64,000 nt of DNA from Pararhodobacter aggregans. Its GTDB lineage: Bacteria > Pseudomonadota > Alphaproteobacteria > Rhodobacterales > Rhodobacteraceae. Below the pieces are notes generated by a model. It worked only from the letters and a program-made list of their open reading frames with translations. It was not told where the DNA came from and ran no database searches. The translations under genes and the position numbers were made by a program. Positions 9,832 through 18,567 of this stretch are shown one piece after another. The stretch is from assembly GCF_003075525.1 (NCBI RefSeq), contig NZ_QDDR01000019.1:1-64000 (forward strand). Reading direction: 5' to 3'. Position 1 is the first letter of the stretch. Each line of letters starts with the position of its first letter.

Positions 9832-10475
9832 TCAGGGCGTATTCGGGGCCCGCACGGCACTCTCGACGTATTCCCGATGCACAACACGGGCATACTCTCC
9901 GTTCAGGATCCGCGCATTGTCCTGCACGAAACCGGAGACTTCGGTGACAGCGCGCCGGTTCTGGCGTTCGCGGTCCGGCGTCGGGATCAGCGGCTGCGTC
10001 TCGCCATTGGAGACGACCGCCTCGACCCGGCGGCGGCTGATGCCTTGCCGGACGATGAAATTGGCCGCGGCGCGGGCGCGGCGCAGGCCGAGGCCCTGGT
10101 TGTAGCGCTCGGACCCCACCAGATCGGTATGGCCGAAGACCCGGAAGGTGACTTCGGGGAAGTGGCGCATCCAGCGGGCCTGCTGGGCAAGGATGGTTTG
10201 CGCGGCCGGGTCCAGCGTCGCGCTGTCGAAGGGGAAGGTCACGGTGTTCGGCACTTCGCGGGCGAAGCGCTCGGCCAGGGCCACGACGTAATCCAGCTGT
10301 CCGGTGTGGATCAGGATGTTGTTGGCCGTGGGGGTGCCGAAGCCGCCCTCGTCCAGGTCGCTGCCGACTTCGGCGGCCATGTAGGCGCCCGAACAGGCGC
10401 TCAGCGCCCCGGCCGAAACGCCCAGCAGCAGCAGGCGGCGCGAGATCAGAGGGGTCTGCGGACGGGGGCGGTCAT
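9832..10475 (-). CDS. OmpA-like peptidoglycan-binding protein of the tad locus (apparent frameshift at its start)
   Basis: About 213 residues. The N-terminus SRRLLLLGVSAGALSAC looks like a lipoprotein signal. The OmpA/MotB-like domain includes NTVTFPFDSATLDPAAQ, FRVFGHTDLVGSERYNQGLGLRRA and ERQNRRAV, which bind peptidoglycan. Such genes sit in Rhodobacteraceae tad loci next to the secretin gene. The main reading frame has no ATG, GTG or TTG between the interior of cpaC and the signal peptide. The natural ATG at 10475, just past the cpaC stop, reaches a stop after nine codons. One extra base in the five-G tract 10464-10468 would join it in frame as MTAPRPQTPLISRRLLLLG. The coordinates span this presumed single-base defect. 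Confidence 0.8.
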
Positions 10476-10478
10476 GGG

Positions 10479-11882
10479 TTACTCCATCACATAGCCGTAG
10501 CCGCCGCGGAAATCCTGCCGCGCGACTTCGGCGGCACCGGACGACGAGCCGGTGAGCTGACCGTTGAGGAACAATTGCGCCTCGTTCGGCAGGCGGATGC
10601 GGTCGGTGGGCAGAAGCAGCGCCTCGCCCCGGGTCGGCGTCACCAGATGGGCGGTGACGAAGATCATCAGCTCGGACTGGCTGCGCTGGTAATCGGCGCT
10701 GCGAAACAGCGCGCCCAGCACCGGAATGTCGCCCAGCCACGGCACCTGGGCGATGGAGCCCTGGAAATCGTCCTGCAACAGGCCGGCGATGGCAAAGCTC
10801 TCGCCGTCCCTGAGTTCGACCGTGGTCGAGGTCTGGCGGCGGCGGAAGCCCGGCAGGGTCACGCCGTTGGCGCTGTAGGAATTGGTGCTGTCGGGGCTGG
10901 AGACCGAGGCATCCATGCTCAGGTTGATGACATCGCCATCCACCACGCGGGGGGTAAAGGTCAGCTCGACCCCGATCGCCCGGTAATCCACGGTGACCGT
11001 GCCATTGTCGCCCACCACCGGCACCGGCACTTCGCCACCGGCCAGGAAATGCGCCTCCTGCCCGGACAGGGCGGTCAGGCTGGGTTCGGACAGGGTGCGG
11101 GCCAGGCCGTTCGATTCCAGCGCTTCCAGCATGACCTGGAACTGCACCGACCCGATGGAGAAGCCGCCGCCCAGAACGCCCTGCGCGGGGGTCGCCGGGG
11201 CCACGCTCACCGGCACCCCGGCCGTGGTCAGCGCCCCGGCCGCGAAGCGCCCGGTGCCCCCGGCCGAGACGCCGTCCGACGCCGAGAGGCTGGCGGCGAG
11301 GCTCTGCGCGGCCGAGCGCTGCACTTCCGAGAAGCGCACGCGCAGCATGACCTGCTGGGTGCCGCCCACGTTCATCAGATTCGAGACCCGGCCCGGCGCA
11401 TAGCGCTCGGCCAGTTGCAGCGCCGCATCGAGCCGCGCCCCCGAGGACACGATGCCCGACAGCACGATCCCGTCATTGGCGGTGCGCACCTCGATGGGTT
11501 CCGAGGGCAGGATCTGCCGCAGCCGCTCGCGGAATTCGGCGACATCGGGGGTGACCTGCACCTCCACATTGGCGATCAGCTGACCGTTGGCGCCGAGGAT
11601 GGTCAGCGTCGTCCGGCCGGGCGCCTTGCCCAGCACATAGATCGAGCGGTCCGAGAGGGTCGAGATATCGGCAATGCCCGGATTGGCGATGGAAAGCTCG
11701 ACGAAGGGCGTGTCGCTTTCGACCACGACGGCCCGGTTCATCGCCACGGCCAGCGTGTCGCGCACCTGGCTCGATGCCACGGACAGCGTCTGCGCCGATG
11801 CCGGCACGCTGGTAAACGCTGCCTGCCCAAGGCCCCACAGGGCCAGCGCCATCACCGACGCAATCCTACGTTTCGTGCTCAT
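10479..11882 (-). CDS. cpaC: CpaC/RcpA, outer-membrane secretin of the Flp pilus
   Basis: A 467-residue secretin with an N-terminal signal peptide (RIASVMALALWGLGQAAF, cleavage near ASA). An N-terminal pilus/BON-like domain contains SIYVLGKAPGRTTLTILGANG and a repeat with VLSGIVSSGARLDAALQLAERYAPG. The C-terminal secretin domain has LARTLSEPSLTALSGQEAHF, GGEVPVPV, IGVELTFTPRVV and a final SELMIFVTAHLVTP. It forms the outer-membrane ring through which the Flp fibre exits. ATG 11882 is preferred over GTG 11903 because of an AGGA just upstream. The stop lies four bases before the ATG of the OmpA-like gene. The 238-bp gap upstream may hold an internal promoter. Confidence 0.94.
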   Translation of the reverse strand: MSTKRRIASVMALALWGLGQAAFTSVPASAQTLSVASSQVRDTLAVAMNRAVVVESDTPFVELSIANPGIADISTLSDRSIYVLGKAPGRTTLTILGANGQLIANVEVQVTPDVAEFRERLRQILPSEPIEVRTANDGIVLSGIVSSGARLDAALQLAERYAPGRVSNLMNVGGTQQVMLRVRFSEVQRSAAQSLAASLSASDGVSAGGTGRFAAGALTTAGVPVSVAPATPAQGVLGGGFSIGSVQFQVMLEALESNGLARTLSEPSLTALSGQEAHFLAGGEVPVPVVGDNGTVTVDYRAIGVELTFTPRVVDGDVINLSMDASVSSPDSTNSYSANGVTLPGFRRRQTSTTVELRDGESFAIAGLLQDDFQGSIAQVPWLGDIPVLGALFRSADYQRSQSELMIFVTAHLVTPTRGEALLLPTDRIRLPNEAQLFLNGQLTGSSSGAAEVARQDFRGGYGYVME

Positions 11883-12120
11883 GTGATCCTGCCTCTCGAT
11901 CACGGGTACATCGGGCCTCTGACGGGCCGTTTCGTCAAAGAATGCTTGAATCCGGTTTTTATTGCAAGTTTCAATTGTTTGCGGAGCGTCTTTCGCGTGA
12001 TTCCCCTGTCTTTTCCACAGGCTGCCCCGAGCGCTGGCGTGCAGAATCGCAACGACCCCCAGATATAGGGGGCCGCGGGTGTTGCAAGATTGACGCAGCG
12101 GGCCGCGGGGCGGCCCTGCC

Positions 12121-12954
12121 TCAATTGGTGCAGGGGATCTCGATCTGGACGACCTCGGCCCCGCGGCGGGTGCGCACGGTGCAGCGCTCCTGCACCTGCT
12201 GGACCACGGTTTCGACGCCCAGAAGGCTGTTGCCGTCGACCTGGATCTGGCTCAGCGCCGTGGTGTCGTCGAGGCCGACCAGCGACAGCGACAGCCGTCC
12301 GGTGGACTGGCCCTGGGCCAGGCTGGCGACGGTCTCGGCGGTGGCCTCGATGGTCACGGAACGCGGCACGCCCGAGAAGTTGCGATCCTCGTCGGCATTC
12401 TCGTCCAGCGCGATGATCCGCACGCCCGATGACAGCAGCCGGGTGATGTCGCCGCCCTGCGCGCCGCGGCCGGTCCAGTAGATATCGACCGTGTTCGAGG
12501 GGCGCAGCGTGCCGGAAATGCCCGAATTCTGGTCCACGCGGATGGTGAAGGCGCGCATGCCGGGCGTCAGGATGGCGGCGATACCGGCCGGCTCGCCGGG
12601 TTCGCTGACCTTGACCGACAGGATCGGCTCGCCCGCTTCCATGGCCCTGAGCGCGACCCGAGGGCGGTTGGGATCGGGCACCAGCGCCTCGATGGTCTGG
12701 AAAACGCCGGGGGGCACGGAATCGGCCGGCCAGTTGATGGTGCGGACGGCGTCGATGCCGATGGGTTCGCCATAGCGCAACGGGCGGGTCGCGACGGCGA
12801 CGGTCACTGTCTGGATCGTCGGCGCCGCGCTGTTACGGGCCTGGGCGGCGCTGATGGCGGCCTGCGTCTGGCTGACGTAATTCTGCGCCATGAAGACACC
12901 GAAACCCGCCAGGGCCAGCCCGACACCGAGAATACCGATTTGCACAGCTCGCAT
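12121..12954 (-). CDS. cpaB: CpaB/RcpC, periplasmic Flp pilus assembly protein
   Basis: A 277-residue protein with an N-terminal membrane anchor (ILGVGLALAGFGVFMAQNYV) and an SAF domain. The domain is recognisable from VTVAVATRPLRYGEPIGIDAVR, a segment on EPILSVKVSEPG and the RcpC-like GMRAFTIRVDQNSGISGTLRPSNTVDI. RcpC/CpaB proteins bind peptidoglycan or the secretin and help stabilise it. ATG 12954 is chosen because AGGAG lies 8 bp upstream and it gives the normal N-terminal anchor; an upstream in-frame ATG at 13008 is less likely. The gene follows flp, separated by a strong hairpin. Confidence 0.93.
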   Translation of the reverse strand: MRAVQIGILGVGLALAGFGVFMAQNYVSQTQAAISAAQARNSAAPTIQTVTVAVATRPLRYGEPIGIDAVRTINWPADSVPPGVFQTIEALVPDPNRPRVALRAMEAGEPILSVKVSEPGEPAGIAAILTPGMRAFTIRVDQNSGISGTLRPSNTVDIYWTGRGAQGGDITRLLSSGVRIIALDENADEDRNFSGVPRSVTIEATAETVASLAQGQSTGRLSLSLVGLDDTTALSQIQVDGNSLLGVETVVQQVQERCTVRTRRGAEVVQIEIPCTN

Positions 12955-13092
12955 TGCTCGCTCCTGAACGCCTGCCAGATCCGCTTTGGTGCGGATCACT
13001 CTTACCAACTACGTTCACCATTTCTGCATGGTGAATCGGGCAAGATGATGGCTGGAAAGGGAAAGTTGTCCGGCGATTGACTAAAATTACAG

Positions 13093-13118
13093 CGGGCCGC
13101 ATCCGGGGATGCGGCCCG
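13093..13118 (-). terminator. Intrinsic terminator-like hairpin downstream of flp
   Basis: A perfect 12-bp stem, CGGGCCGCATCC with its complement, around a 2-nt centre. It is followed on the minus strand by TGTAATTTTAG. It begins 24 bp past the flp stop and lies before cpaB. A partial terminator here would let the pilin be made in large excess over the assembly genes. Confidence 0.7.
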
Positions 13119-13142
13119 TCGGAAAGGTCTGAACGGAAAGGT

Positions 13143-13355
13143 TTACTGCGTGAAGCCGACGGTTTCCGGGGCGTTCACGGTGATGCCGCCCAGCGCGGTC
13201 GAGATGCTGGAGCCGAGGGTGCCGACGCCCGAGCTGACCGAGGTCACGACGGCCAGGCCCAGACCCACGATGGCGGCGGTCAGCACGACCCAGTCAACGG
13301 TCACGGCACCGGATTCGTTGGCGGCGAAGGCTTTGACGGTGTTCAGGAAGTTCAT
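13143..13355 (-). CDS. flp: Flp-family type IVb pilin
   Basis: A 70-residue prepilin, the structural subunit of the tad pilus. The leader is short and charged (MNFLNTVKAFAANESG); the prepilin peptidase would cut after Gly16. The mature N-terminus AVTVDWVVLTAAIVGLGLAVV forms the hydrophobic spine helix. The canonical Glu5-Tyr6 of Flp pilins is replaced by Asp-Trp. I recall this as common in Rhodobacteraceae, but I cannot check it here. ATG 13355 is preceded by GGAG. It is the first gene of the tad locus, with a terminator-like hairpin after it. Confidence 0.93.
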   Translation of the reverse strand: MNFLNTVKAFAANESGAVTVDWVVLTAAIVGLGLAVVTSVSSGVGTLGSSISTALGGITVNAPETVGFTQ

Positions 13356-13772
13356 GGTTACTCTCCAGAGTACAGGGGTTAAGCGGGGTGTTCTGCGTGC
13401 CAGCCCGGAGCTCGGAGGGTTGAGGGTTTTTGAACCGTTCTTCGTTCTGGCAGGATCCTTATCGACCCCCATGGCGGCGGGATCGTGCGCCAATTCGGGC
13501 CAAATCGTGTCGGACGGGGTGCATTTTCGGGGCTTGTGCCGAACCCGGAAACCAGGGCGGTCGTGCGGCCGGTTTGTTCACGATCCGGCGATCTTTCGTT
13601 AAGACCGCAGGCCGGTCGAACCGGGGCTGCCCTCGCGATTCGCGCGCTTAACCACAAAACCGAGGCGCGAAATGCGATGCCCGGCGCCGCCACCCCGTGC
13701 CTGCGCGCAGGATATTTGCGCGCCCGGCGGATTTCTGGCACTCTGGCGCATAACAACAAGAACCCCGGGGCC
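13356..13772. other. 417-bp divergent intergenic region between flp and a lytic transglycosylase gene
   Basis: This gap must hold the promoters for flp (minus) and for the transglycosylase (plus). I see TTAAC half-sites at about 13378-13384 and 13596-13602 (minus-strand reading), but no complete TTAA-N7-TTAA CtrA box and no sigma-54 TGGCAC/TTGC pair. No convincing ORF with a ribosome binding site and no strong hairpin were found. Its length compared with other gaps here suggests a regulated promoter region. Confidence 0.4.
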
Positions 13773-14648
13773 ATGCCGAGCAGCTTGCCCACCCGTTTCC
13801 CGCTGATCGCGGCGGCCCTGACCGGGGCGGCCTGCCTTGGCCTGCCCGCACCCGCGCAGGTGGCGCCGCAGGGCGATTTCACCTTCCGGCGGATCGGTGT
13901 GGCGCCCGCCGACGGCAGCCGCCGCATCACCGTGCAGGTCGATCCCGAGGAACAGGCCCGCCGCCTGGCCCCGCCCGAACCGGTCGCCCCGCGCCTGACC
14001 GCCGTCGCCCAGCCCCAGCCCCTGCCCGAGATCGGGGCCGATGGCGCCCGCTTCGGCTGGTTCTGGACCCAGGTCTCGCCCAACCTCGCGCAGGGCGAGG
14101 GGCGGTTCCTGGCGGCGATGGCGGCCCTGCGCGACGCGCCCGAGGGGCGGCGCGTGCCCGAGCCCGGGGTGCAGCACCTGCAGGATATCGCCGCGCGGCA
14201 CAATGCGGCGATCCTGCGCGCGACCATCGGCACCCGGGTGTCGCCCGCCCTGGCGCTGGCGGTGATCTCGGTCGAAAGCAGCGGGCGGCATACGGCGGTC
14301 AGCCATGCGGGCGCGCAGGGGCTGATGCAGCTGATCCCGGCCACGGCCGCGCGCTTCGGGGTCGGCGACGCCATGGACCCGGTGCAGAACATCCGGGGCG
14401 GCGTGGCCTATCTGGACTGGCTGCTGAACGAGTTCGACGGCGATGTGGTGCTGGCGCTGGCGGGCTACAACGCGGGCGAGGGTGCGGTGCGGCGCAACGG
14501 CGGCGTGCCGCCCTATGCCGAGACGCGCGATTACGTGCCGCGGGTCCTGTCCGCGTGGAACGTGGCGCGCGGCCTCTGCGCGACGGTGCCGGAATTGCCC
14601 AGCGACGCCTGCGTCTTTGCCGTGCGGGCGGTCAGGACGGCGGGGTAG
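13773..14648 (+). CDS. Lytic transglycosylase (SLT domain), divergent from the tad locus
   Basis: A 291-residue secreted protein. The signal peptide is PTRFPLIAAALTGAACLGLPAPAQ, followed by a proline-rich linker. The C-terminal SLT domain has ALAVISVESSGRHTAVS with the catalytic Glu, AGAQGLMQLIPATAARFGV, NIRGGVAYLDWLL and LALAGYNAGEGAV. These are the conserved blocks of family 1 lytic transglycosylases, which cleave peptidoglycan glycan strands. Position next to the Flp pilus locus suggests, but does not prove, a role in opening the wall for the pilus. ATG 13773 is the first start that gives a proper signal peptide; longer readings upstream lack one. Confidence 0.9.
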   Translation: MPSSLPTRFPLIAAALTGAACLGLPAPAQVAPQGDFTFRRIGVAPADGSRRITVQVDPEEQARRLAPPEPVAPRLTAVAQPQPLPEIGADGARFGWFWTQVSPNLAQGEGRFLAAMAALRDAPEGRRVPEPGVQHLQDIAARHNAAILRATIGTRVSPALALAVISVESSGRHTAVSHAGAQGLMQLIPATAARFGVGDAMDPVQNIRGGVAYLDWLLNEFDGDVVLALAGYNAGEGAVRRNGGVPPYAETRDYVPRVLSAWNVARGLCATVPELPSDACVFAVRAVRTAG

Positions 14649-14669
14649 GGCGCCCGCGCAAGGTCCCGG

Positions 14670-14996
14670 TTACAGGATCTCGTCGATCGCTTCGGTCGGG
14701 CGGCCGATCACCGCTTTCGATCCGTTGCGGATCACCGGGCGTTCGATCAGCCCGGGATCGACGGCCAGGGCGGCGACGATCACATTCTCGGCCTCGCCCT
14801 TCAGCGCGGCGCCTTCCTTGCGCAACAGCGCCGAGGCGGGCAGTCCCAGCGCCAGCAGCATGTCGCGGAGTTCCTCCTGCGAGGGGCCGTCCTTGAGGTA
14901 GAGCCGGACCTCCGGCGTCACGCCCTTCGCCTCCAGATAGGCCAGCGCCGCGCGGGATTTCGAGCAGCGCGGGTTGTGCCAGATCTCTACAGCCAT
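14670..14996 (-). CDS. arsC: ArsC-family reductase (glutaredoxin-coupled)
   Basis: A 108-residue thioredoxin-fold protein of the ArsC/Spx family. The N-terminus [18 protein letters not shown] carries the single catalytic Cys11 in the arsenate-reductase context NPxCSKSR. Later blocks include [15 protein letters not shown] and the conserved segment [18 protein letters not shown], where the RP and R residues bind the oxyanion. It would reduce arsenate to arsenite with glutathione and glutaredoxin. No arsB, acr3 or arsR gene is adjacent. The gene overlaps pyrD by 10 bp as the last gene of the DUF952-pyrD-arsC operon, so it may be constitutive. Confidence 0.88.
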   Translation of the reverse strand: MAVEIWHNPRCSKSRAALAYLEAKGVTPEVRLYLKDGPSQEELRDMLLALGLPASALLRKEGAALKGEAENVIVAALAVDPGLIERPVIRNGSKAVIGRPTEAIDEIL

Positions 14997-16039
14997 TCGT
15001 CCCTCCCGGTGCCGACCGCTTCGGTCACGCTGGCAAATCCGTCGCGGCGGAGCAACCCGTCCAGTCCCCGGGCGATCCGTCCGACCAGCGAGAAGCCGCC
15101 ATAGACCAGCGCCGAATAGAGCTGCACGGCGCTCGCCCCCGCCCGGATCTTGGCATAGGCATCCTCGGCCGAGGCGATGCCGCCCACGCCGATGAGCGGC
15201 AGGCCGCCCCCCGTCAGGGCGGAAAGCTGCGCCAGAACCCGCGTGGACTTTTCGAACAGCGGCGCGCCGGACAGCCCGCCCGTCTCGCCCCGATGGGGAC
15301 TTTTCAGCCCTTCGCGCGATAGCGTGGTGTTGGTGGCGATGATCGCGTCGACCCCCGCCTCGGTCGCGACACCGGCAATGTCAGACAGTTCCGCGGCGTC
15401 GAGATCGGGTGCGATCTTCAGGAACACCGGGATCCGCCGCTCCAGCGCGTCACGCTCGGCCATCACCCCCGCCAAGAGCCCGCGCAACGCTGCGGCGCCC
15501 TGCAGGTCGCGCAGCTTTTCGGTGTTCGGCGAGGATACGTTGACCGTGGCGAAATCCACATGCGGGCCGCAGAGCCGCAACACGGTGGCGAAATCGGCAG
15601 CGCGGTCGGCGCTGTCCTTGTTGGCACCGAGGTTCAGCCCCACCACCGGCCCCGGCGCGCGGCCGGCCAGACGCCGGGCGATGGCCTCGGCCCCCTCGTT
15701 GTTGAAACCGAAACGGTTGATGACCGCCCGGTCCTCGGACAGCCGGAACAGACGCGGGCGGGGATTGCCGGGCTGCGGACGGGGGGTCGCAGCGCCGACC
15801 TCGACAAAGCCGAAGCCGGCGCGGGCCAGCGGCCCCAGCGCCACGGCGTTCTTGTCGAAACCCGCGGCCAGCCCCACCGGGTTGGGCAGCGCCAGCCCGG
15901 CGACCTGCGTGCGCAGCCGGGACGAGGTGAAGACACCGTCCAGGGGCACAGCCCCCGCATTGAGCGCCTTCAGCGTCAGCCCATGCGCGGTTTCCGGGTC
16001 GATCCGGTGCATGGCCCACAGGCCGAGAGCCTCGATCAT
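14987..16039 (-). CDS. pyrD: Dihydroorotate dehydrogenase, class 2 (quinone-dependent)
   Basis: A 350-residue FMN enzyme that oxidises dihydroorotate to orotate in pyrimidine synthesis, passing electrons to ubiquinone at the inner membrane. Class-2 hallmarks are the N-terminal helical extension ([20 protein letters not shown]), [31 protein letters not shown] and the catalytic serine in [15 protein letters not shown]-binding blocks KIAPDL, ATNTT and [23 protein letters not shown] also stand out. The start ATG shares bases with the stop of the upstream DUF952 gene (TGATG), indicating coupled translation. Confidence 0.96.
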   Translation of the reverse strand: MIEALGLWAMHRIDPETAHGLTLKALNAGAVPLDGVFTSSRLRTQVAGLALPNPVGLAAGFDKNAVALGPLARAGFGFVEVGAATPRPQPGNPRPRLFRLSEDRAVINRFGFNNEGAEAIARRLAGRAPGPVVGLNLGANKDSADRAADFATVLRLCGPHVDFATVNVSSPNTEKLRDLQGAAALRGLLAGVMAERDALERRIPVFLKIAPDLDAAELSDIAGVATEAGVDAIIATNTTLSREGLKSPHRGETGGLSGAPLFEKSTRVLAQLSALTGGGLPLIGVGGIASAEDAYAKIRAGASAVQLYSALVYGGFSLVGRIARGLDGLLRRDGFASVTEAVGTGRDEWL

Positions 16040-16377
16040 CACACGACCCCTTCCGGGAAGATATGGCCCGCCGCCCCAAGGGGCAGCGACTTGTCCCAGA
16101 CGACATCCGCCCGGGTCAGATCCCGGTAGAGATGCGGGAACAATTGCCCCCCGCGCGAGGGTTCCCATTTCAGGGCCTCGCCCAGACGGTCGGTCTCGAT
16201 GGCCAGCAGCACCAGATCGCTTTCGCCCGCGAAATGCTTGGCGGCGGTTTCCACCACCTGCTGCGGGGTCGACATATGCACATAGCCATCGGCCAGATCG
16301 ACGGGAGCCCCGGCACTGCGGCCATGGGCGACGAGATCGTCCCATTCGGAACGGCGGAAGATCTTGTAAACCAGCAT
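16039..16377 (-). CDS. DUF952 family protein
   Basis: A 112-residue protein of the DUF952 family, small cytosolic proteins of unknown biochemical role with a fold related to ADP-ribosyl-type enzymes. Family-like features are the opening [12 protein letters not shown], the block [30 protein letters not shown] and the terminal LFPHLYRDL with a late W. ATG 16377 matches the family start; an in-frame ATG at 16452 would add an unsupported tail. It is the first gene of an operon with pyrD and arsC and overlaps pyrD by one base. Function is not known. Confidence 0.85.
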   Translation of the reverse strand: MLVYKIFRRSEWDDLVAHGRSAGAPVDLADGYVHMSTPQQVVETAAKHFAGESDLVLLAIETDRLGEALKWEPSRGGQLFPHLYRDLTRADVVWDKSLPLGAAGHIFPEGVV

Positions 16378-16566
16378 GGCCTGCTCATGCCGAATGCGCG
16401 CCTGCCGGTCAATGGGCAGCATGGCGAAGCCTAACGACAGGGCCAACGACAAGGCACGTCATGGCTCTGTCATCTGCGGGTGCCAGATCGCGCTCAGGGC
16501 CTTTGACTTCGCCGTCTGCTCCGCGCAATCTTTGACCTTCGGGAAAAAATCCAACAGGGGAATCAT

Positions 16567-18183
16567 ATGTCGCTTCGTATCCGCCTCAGGGCTATCCTCG
16601 GCTCGACCGCTTTGGTGGCGGCCTCTGCCGTTCCGGGCTTTGCCTCGACCGAATTGCACATCCTGCATTTCAACGATTTCCACAGCCGGATCGAATCGAT
16701 CAGCCGTTTCAACTCGACCTGCTCGGACAGCGACGAGGCCGAGGGCAAATGCTTCGGCGGGGCCGCGCGGCTCTACACGCTGGCCACCCAGATGCGCGCC
16801 GCCATCGAGGCCGAGGGCAATCCGGTCATCCTGCTGGACGCGGGCGACGATTCGCAGGGCTCGCTGTTCTACACCACCTATGGCGGGCAGGTGGAGGCCG
16901 ATTTCCTGCAGCGTCTGCAACCTGACGCCATGGCCGTCGGCAACCATGAATTCGACCTCGGCCCGGCCGGTCTGGCCGTGTTCCTCGATACCGTGAGCTT
17001 CCCGGTCCTGTCGTCGAACATCGACGTCTCGGGCGAGCCGGTGCTGGCGGGCCGCGTCGCGCCCTACACGATCATCGAGGAAGGCGACCTGCGGATCGGC
17101 ATCGTCTCGGCGCTGGCCACCGACACGCCCGAGACCGCCTCGCCGGGGCCGACCGTGCTGTTCTCGGACGAGATCGAGGCGCTGAACGCCGCCGTCGCCG
17201 CGCTGCAGGCCGAAGGCGCCGCGCCGATCATCGCCCTGACCCATGTGGGCTATCGCCTCGATCAGGAAATCGCGGCGCAGGTGCCCGGCCTTGCCGCCGT
17301 CGTCGGCGGCCACAGCCACACCTTCCTCTCGGCCTCGGATCCCGCGCGGCAGGGCCCCTATCCGACCTGGGTGGATTCCTCGGACGGCTCGATGGTCCCG
17401 GTCGTGACCGCCGGCGCCTATGGCAAATACCTGGGCCATCTGGTGCTGGAACTCGATGACGACCTGAACGTGGTCTATGCCTCGGGCGACGCCATCGTGC
17501 TGAACAACGAGGTCACCCCCGATCCCGAGGTCCTCGCCTGGGTCGACAGCCTGGCCGGGCCGATCGACGAGATGCGCGCCCAGAACGTCGCCGAGACCTC
17601 GGCGATGATCGAGGGCGACCGCAATGTCTGCCGTCAGGTGGAATGCACCATGGGCAACCTCGTGGCCGATGCCATGCTGGCCCGCGTCGCCGATCAGGGC
17701 GTGACCATCGCCATCCAGAACGGTGGCGGTCTGCGCGCCTCGATCGACGAGGGCATGATCACCATGGGCGAGGTCTACGAAGTCCTGCCGTTCCAGAACA
17801 CGCTGGCCACCTTCCAGCTAACCGGCGCCAATGTCGTGGCCGCCCTGGAGAACGGCGTGAGCCAGCTTGAGGACGGCGCGGGCCGCTTCCCGCAGGTCGC
17901 GGGTCTGCATTACACCTTCGATCCGGCCGCCCCGGCGGGCAGCCGCGTCAGCGACGTGATGGTGCAGGCGGACGGTGAATGGGTGCCGATCGACCCGGAC
18001 GCGACCTATGGCGTGGTGACCAACGATTACATGCGCAACGGTGGCGACGGCTACGCGATCTTCCGCGACAGCGGCATGAACGCCTATGACTTCGGCCCGG
18101 ATCTGGCCGATGTGCTGGCCGCCTATCTGCAGGCCAATGCCCCCTACCAGCCCTATACCGATGGGCGCATCACCCGCCGCTGA
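16567..18183 (+). CDS. Secreted bifunctional metallophosphatase/5'-nucleotidase (UshA-like)
   Basis: A 538-residue protein with a Sec signal peptide (RAILGSTALVAASAVPGFA, cut near AFA-S). The N-terminal dimetal phosphatase domain has ILHFNDFHSR, LLDAGDDSQGS, AVGNHEFDLG and VVGGHSHTFL. The C-terminal 5'-nucleotidase domain has NGGGLRASIDEG, GEVYEVLPFQNTL and NDYMRNGGDGY, which form the substrate-binding surface. It would dephosphorylate extracellular nucleotides in the periplasm, releasing phosphate and nucleosides. It is monocistronic, with CAGGGGA upstream of the ATG and a strong terminator after the stop. An alternative substrate such as UDP-sugars or NAD is possible. Confidence 0.92.
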   Translation: MSLRIRLRAILGSTALVAASAVPGFASTELHILHFNDFHSRIESISRFNSTCSDSDEAEGKCFGGAARLYTLATQMRAAIEAEGNPVILLDAGDDSQGSLFYTTYGGQVEADFLQRLQPDAMAVGNHEFDLGPAGLAVFLDTVSFPVLSSNIDVSGEPVLAGRVAPYTIIEEGDLRIGIVSALATDTPETASPGPTVLFSDEIEALNAAVAALQAEGAAPIIALTHVGYRLDQEIAAQVPGLAAVVGGHSHTFLSASDPARQGPYPTWVDSSDGSMVPVVTAGAYGKYLGHLVLELDDDLNVVYASGDAIVLNNEVTPDPEVLAWVDSLAGPIDEMRAQNVAETSAMIEGDRNVCRQVECTMGNLVADAMLARVADQGVTIAIQNGGGLRASIDEGMITMGEVYEVLPFQNTLATFQLTGANVVAALENGVSQLEDGAGRFPQVAGLHYTFDPAAPAGSRVSDVMVQADGEWVPIDPDATYGVVTNDYMRNGGDGYAIFRDSGMNAYDFGPDLADVLAAYLQANAPYQPYTDGRITRR

Positions 18184-18202
18184 GGCCGGTGACCGGAATG
18201 CG

Positions 18203-18226
18203 AAGGGGGGCCCTGCGGCCCCCCTT
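18203..18226. terminator. Bidirectional intrinsic terminator between the 5'-nucleotidase and hisE genes
   Basis: A 10-bp stem AAGGGGGGCC/GGCCCCCCTT with loop CTGC, followed on the plus strand by TTGTCATT and flanked by AA on the other strand. It lies 19 bp past the 5'-nucleotidase stop and 14 bp past the hisE stop, so it can serve both converging transcripts. Confidence 0.8.
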
Positions 18227-18240
18227 TGTCATTGTCCGGG

Positions 18241-18552
18241 TTATTTGCGGGCGGCCTTCTCGGCGATGCCCGAGGTGCCTTCGCGCCTTGTCAGTTCCGC
18301 CTCGATATCGGCCAGCGTCACGCCCCGGGCGGTGCACATCACCAAGAGGTGGAACATCACATCCGCGGCCTCGGCGGTCAGCCGGGCGCGGTCGCCCTTG
18401 ACCGCCTCGATGACCGCTTCGATGGCCTCTTCGCCGAATTTCTCGGCGCATTTCTCGGGCCCCTTGGACAGCAGCTTGGCGGTCCAGCTGGTTTCGGGAT
18501 CGGCGCCCTTGCGGGCCTCGACGGTGGCGGCAAGTCGGGCAATCGCGCTCAT
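18241..18552 (-). CDS. hisE: Phosphoribosyl-ATP pyrophosphatase
   Basis: A 103-residue all-alpha NTP pyrophosphatase that hydrolyses PR-ATP to PR-AMP, the second step of histidine synthesis. Signature blocks are SWTAKLLSKGPEKCAEKFGEEAIEAVIEA (with the metal-binding EExxE pattern) and LTAEAADVMFHLLVM with the paired acidic residues. The stand-alone form, not fused to HisI, is normal in alphaproteobacteria. It is 15 bp downstream of hisF in the same operon and ends at a terminator. Confidence 0.94.
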   Translation of the reverse strand: MSAIARLAATVEARKGADPETSWTAKLLSKGPEKCAEKFGEEAIEAVIEAVKGDRARLTAEAADVMFHLLVMCTARGVTLADIEAELTRREGTSGIAEKAARK

Positions 18553-18567
18553 CAGACCCTCACTGGT

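Noticed and set aside
12056-12072. Small stem CCCCC...GGGGG between cpaB and cpaC as a terminator
   Set aside because: Only five pairs, with no T-tract in the right place; too weak to call.
16378-16452. Longer start for the DUF952 protein (ATG 16452)
   Set aside because: The extra 25 residues have no family support, and the ATG at 16377 gives the usual beginning LVYKIF.
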